A model generated the notes under the pieces. It did no database searches. It was given only the letters and a program-made list of their open reading frames with translations, and had not been told where the DNA came from. The position numbers were made by a program, and so were the translations under genes. From assembly GCA_947039985.1 (NCBI GenBank), contig CAMRAP010000082.1, forward strand, positions 1-7,449: a stretch of 7,449 bases of DNA, read 5' to 3'. Positions within the stretch are counted from its first letter, which is position 1. Every line of letters starts with the position of its first letter. The DNA is from an uncultured Odoribacter sp. Its GTDB lineage: Bacteria > Bacteroidota > Bacteroidia > Bacteroidales > Marinifilaceae. Shown here piece by piece: positions 6,091 to 7,449 of this stretch.

Positions 6091-7347
6091 ATGCAAACTA
6101 TTGAAACGTATAATTTTGAAGGGAAAAAGGCATTAGTCCGTGTAGACTTTAATGTTCCCTTAAATGATAAATTCGAGATCACAGATGATACTCGTATGAA
6201 GGCAGCTGTTCCAACCATTAAAAAAGTAATTGCTGGTGGTGGTTCTGTTATCTTGATGTCACATTTTGGACGTCCTAAAGGTGTAGATGAAAAATTATCT
6301 TTAAAGCATATCCAAAAGCATTTAGAAGAGTTGCTAGGACAGCCGGTCAAATTTGCTGGAGATAGTGTTGGAGACAAAGTTAAAGCTCAAGCAGCCGAAT
6401 TAAAAGCGGGTGAAGTTCTATTGTTAGAAAACCTTCGTTTTTATGCAGAAGAAGAAGGAAAACCTCGTGGTTTAGCTGCCGATGCTTCTGCCGAAGAGAA
6501 GAAAGTAGCTAAGGCTGCTGTAAAAGAAACTCAAAAGACATTTGTTGCTGATTTAGCTGCTTTGGGAGATACATATATTAATGACGCATTTGGTACAGCT
6601 CACCGTGCTCATGCTTCAACTGCTTTAATTGCAGCCTATTTTCCAAATAATAAAATGTTTGGCTATGTAATTGAAGGTGAATTGAAAGCTGTAGACGCTG
6701 TGATGAAAAATCCAGTTCGTCCATTCACTGCTATCATGGGTGGATCTAAGGTCTCTTCAAAGATTGATATTATCATGAATTTGTTGGATAAGGTTGATAC
6801 TTTAATCTTAGGTGGTGGAATGACTTATACCTTTAAAGCTGCTTTAGGTGGTAAGGTGGGTAGCTCTATTTGCGAACCTGATAAATTTGATTTAGCATTA
6901 GATATTATGCGTATTGCTAAAGAAAAAGGGGTAAATTTAGTGTTTCCAGACCAAACTCTTATTGCTGATGATTTCAGTAATGATGCGAACGTTGATATTT
7001 GCGATTCAATGGAGATACCTGATGGCTGGAAAGGTTTAGATATTGGACCAGAGTCATGTGCCGAATTCGAAAAAATAATCAAAGCGTCGAAAACAATCCT
7101 TTGGAATGGTCCTGTAGGTGTGTTTGAAATGTCAAAATTTGAAGCTGGAACCAAAACTATTGCTGATGCTATTGTTACTGCAACTGCAGCGGGTTCTTTC
7201 TCATTAATTGGAGGAGGTGATTCTGTTGCTGCAATTAACAAATATAATTTTGCAGATAAAGTGAGCTACGTTTCTACTGGTGGAGGTGCTTTGTTGGAGT
7301 ATATCGAAGGCAAAGATCTTCCTGGTATCTCTGCTATTCGTGGCTAA
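6091..7347 (+). CDS. pgk: Phosphoglycerate kinase
   Basis: Reversible transfer of phosphate from 1,3-bisphosphoglycerate to ADP, the first ATP-yielding step of glycolysis, in the cytoplasm. At 418 residues it is longer than the ~390-400 of most bacteria. The N-terminal, substrate-binding domain has VRVDFNVPL (17-25, D19 and N21), SHFGRPKG (57-64), LLENLRF (111-117, R116) and NDAFGTAHRAHAS (164-176). The C-terminal nucleotide domain has GGSKVSSKI (217-225), LGGGMTYTF (240-248), WNGPVGVFE (338-346, E346), GGGDSVAA (374-381) and STGGGALLE (395-403). The extra length comes mostly from a charged Lys/Glu/Ala-rich segment at about 119-150 between ENLRF and the next helix, which I recall from other Bacteroidales PGKs. 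The ATG at 6091 gives the canonical start. A strong terminator follows 22 nt after the stop, so it appears to be a single-gene unit. Confidence 0.98.
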   Translation: MQTIETYNFEGKKALVRVDFNVPLNDKFEITDDTRMKAAVPTIKKVIAGGGSVILMSHFGRPKGVDEKLSLKHIQKHLEELLGQPVKFAGDSVGDKVKAQAAELKAGEVLLLENLRFYAEEEGKPRGLAADASAEEKKVAKAAVKETQKTFVADLAALGDTYINDAFGTAHRAHASTALIAAYFPNNKMFGYVIEGELKAVDAVMKNPVRPFTAIMGGSKVSSKIDIIMNLLDKVDTLILGGGMTYTFKAALGGKVGSSICEPDKFDLALDIMRIAKEKGVNLVFPDQTLIADDFSNDANVDICDSMEIPDGWKGLDIGPESCAEFEKIIKASKTILWNGPVGVFEMSKFEAGTKTIADAIVTATAAGSFSLIGGGDSVAAINKYNFADKVSYVSTGGGALLEYIEGKDLPGISAIRG

Positions 7348-7369
7348 TATACAAGCTTAATATCATATT

Positions 7370-7408
7370 CAAAATCCCTGTCAAGAACTTGATGGGGATT
7401 TTGTTTTT
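7370..7408 (+). terminator. Strong intrinsic terminator of pgk
   Basis: CAAAATCCC (7370-7378) pairs perfectly with GGGATTTTG (7395-7403). The stem continues through two G-T wobble pairs and TCAA/TTGA (7381-7384 with 7389-7392) to a GAAC tetraloop, about 15 bp in all. TTTTT (7404-7408) follows immediately. This is a textbook rho-independent terminator on the plus strand, 22 nt after the pgk stop. Confidence 0.92.
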
Positions 7409-7449
7409 GTCAAGATTTGCAATACAGATTCTCGGCGTTGACGTGAAAT

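Noticed and set aside
6825..7241. Minus-strand open frame of 138 codons inside pgk
   Set aside because: It is the longest antisense frame but overlaps the highly conserved nucleotide domain of PGK, and its translation is Ser/Pro/Ile-rich without motifs.
7409..7449. Possible tail of a minus-strand gene after the pgk terminator (frame ending ...NAENLYCKS at 7410)
   Set aside because: Only about 13 codons are visible, two of the three minus-strand frames also stop within or near it, and no family resemblance can be judged from so little.
1..7449. Search for a mobile element, defence island, CRISPR array, RNA gene or novel multigene system
   Set aside because: Every coding region is a recognisable housekeeping gene in a normal frame. 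I found no transposase, terminal repeats, array-like repeats, tRNA-like folds or unusual composition.

Overview
The window is an AT-rich stretch of ordinary chromosomal housekeeping genes, most likely from a member of the Bacteroidales (Bacteroidota). Three observations support this. First, TAnnTTTG-type boxes, the hallmark -7 element of Bacteroidota promoters, lie just upstream of most genes, and no start is preceded by a convincing Shine-Dalgarno sequence. Second, the glutamate dehydrogenase resembles Bacteroides/Porphyromonas enzymes as I remember them (for example its ETSNMGCT motif). Third, the 418-residue phosphoglycerate kinase carries the Bacteroidales-type internal insertion after the ENLRF motif. 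A genus cannot be fixed from this sequence alone.

Layout from left to right. A TatD-family metal-dependent hydrolase on the minus strand is cut by the left edge (1-335). Upstream of it on the same strand are glutamate dehydrogenase (411-1745) and the DNA-processing protein DprA (start re-assigned to 2953). A divergent intergenic region of 180 bp then separates dprA from a tightly packed aroB-aroA pair on the plus strand (3134-5381), two enzymes of the shikimate pathway. The tRNA adenosine deaminase gene tadA converges on aroA from the minus strand (start re-assigned to 5867). After a 223 bp divergent region, pgk runs rightward (6091-7347) and ends in a strong intrinsic terminator. The last 40 bases hold nothing assignable.

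The genes do not form one functional system. The clearest functional unit is aroB-aroA, which are 4 nt apart and share one promoter. AroB makes 3-dehydroquinate, and AroA makes 5-enolpyruvylshikimate-3-phosphate on the way to chorismate and the aromatic amino acids. gdhA (ammonia/glutamate interconversion) has its own promoter and terminator. pgk (ATP-forming step of glycolysis) is also a single-gene unit. tatD, dprA and tadA are nucleic-acid-related enzymes that happen to sit nearby.

I looked for mobile elements, CRISPR arrays, tRNA or rRNA genes, phage genes, toxin-antitoxin pairs and unexplained repeats, and saw none. I do not see a previously undescribed system here. The observations worth a second look are regulatory (a promoter set, a terminator directly ahead of tatD, a very short aroB leader, a possible upstream ORF on pgk) and enzymological (coenzyme determinants of GDH, and a Pro-to-Phe position in AroA).
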